The notes below the pieces were generated by a model, which saw only the letters and a program-made list of their open reading frames with translations, had not been told where the DNA came from and did no database searches. The translations under genes were made by a program, and so were the position numbers. This document shows positions 63,783 through 64,000 of a stretch of 64,000 nt of DNA, piece by piece (positions within the stretch are counted from its first letter, which is position 1; each line of letters begins with the position of its first letter). Source of the stretch: Limnohabitans sp. INBF002 (GTDB lineage Bacteria; Pseudomonadota; Gammaproteobacteria; Burkholderiales; Burkholderiaceae_C); contig NZ_AP027055.1 of NCBI RefSeq assembly GCF_027924905.1, positions 868,001 to 932,000 on the forward strand. The letters are read 5' to 3'.

Positions 63783-64000
63783 ATGCGTCATTACGAAATC
63801 ATTTTGTTGATCCATCCGGATCAAAGCGAACAAGTTCCAGCCATGCTGGAGCGTTACAAAGGCATGATCACCGCAGGTGGTGGTGCTATTCATCGTACGG
63901 AAGACTGGGGTCGCCGCCAGTTGGCCTACATGATCAACAAGCTTGCCAAAGCTCACTACATTTGCTTGAACATCGAAGCTAGCCAAGCTGTGATGTCTGA
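63783..64000 (+). CDS. rpsF: 30S ribosomal protein S6, N-terminal part
   Basis: The frame begins [21 protein letters not shown], continues [19 protein letters not shown], and runs off the right edge after 72 residues. This is the conserved start of bS6, which binds 16S rRNA with S18. A strong AAGGAGTG precedes the ATG. Confidence 0.96.
   Translation, partial: MRHYEIILLIHPDQSEQVPAMLERYKGMITAGGGAIHRTEDWGRRQLAYMINKLAKAHYICLNIEASQAVMS

Noticed and set aside
1-64000. CRISPR array, prophage, transposon or toxin-antitoxin pair
   Set aside because: No regularly spaced direct repeats, cas genes, phage structural genes, transposases or typical small paired genes were recognised.

Overview
The window is a 64 kb chromosomal segment from a heterotrophic betaproteobacterium. 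Burkholderiales, and most likely a Comamonadaceae freshwater lineage of the Limnohabitans/Rhodoferax type, is inferred from protein style and from the HU / tRNA-Val / ppiD and surE-pcm-nlpD-rlmD blocks; no 16S gene is present to confirm it. Coding density is high and many genes are coupled by ATGA, TGATG or TTGA overlaps. No transposase, integrase, prophage or CRISPR array was seen.

Layout. 1-15.2 kb is core genome: trmB (partial), gluQ, a renalase-like flavoprotein and a LysR regulator; a divergent pirin/DoxX/flavodoxin set; a DUF599 membrane protein; trhO; dnaE, pgsA, an EamA exporter, a tartrate dehydrogenase-type enzyme; then HU, tRNA-Val(TAC), ppiD and tRNA-His(GTG).

15.2-26.3 kb is the accessory stretch, beginning directly after tRNA-His. 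It holds an unrecognised 587-residue protein with a HEPN-like RxxxxH motif, two unrelated Na+/H+ antiporters around a small membrane protein, a LexA-controlled umuD-cho operon whose umuC has been cut to 56 codons, a beta-barrel relic, a winged-helix regulator with its own palindrome, and a LysR-controlled unit of an orphan TRAP binding protein, aroQ and a YciI protein.

26.3-37.7 kb is a nitrogen assimilation operon read on the minus strand: nrtA-nrtB-nrtD-nirB-nirD-nasA-cobA-cynS-nitroreductase. nrtABD imports nitrate, NasA reduces it to nitrite, NirBD reduces nitrite to ammonium, CobA makes the siroheme precursor and CynS releases ammonia from cyanate. The control region is very readable: a sigma-54 promoter, two hexaloop hairpins of the ANTAR type, and a terminator that competes with the second hairpin. 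The ANTAR antiterminator (NasT-like) gene lies just upstream.

37.7-48.5 kb holds gloA, an OYE-family alkene reductase, a START-like exported protein, and a complete four-carbon acid-sugar pathway: GntR regulator, TRAP transporter DctPQM, ltnD, denD, otnK, otnC, otnI. 48.6-56.7 kb is a tightly packed plus-strand chain: cytochrome c, P-type ATPase, bactofilin, AzlCD, SurE, Pcm, NlpD, RlmD, with no rpoS after nlpD. 56.7-64 kb has a Bax inhibitor-1 family protein, a GlcG/HbpS-type protein, the divergent ppsR/ppsA pair, a two-subunit sodium/solute symporter carrying an EF-hand-like loop, and the start of rpsF.
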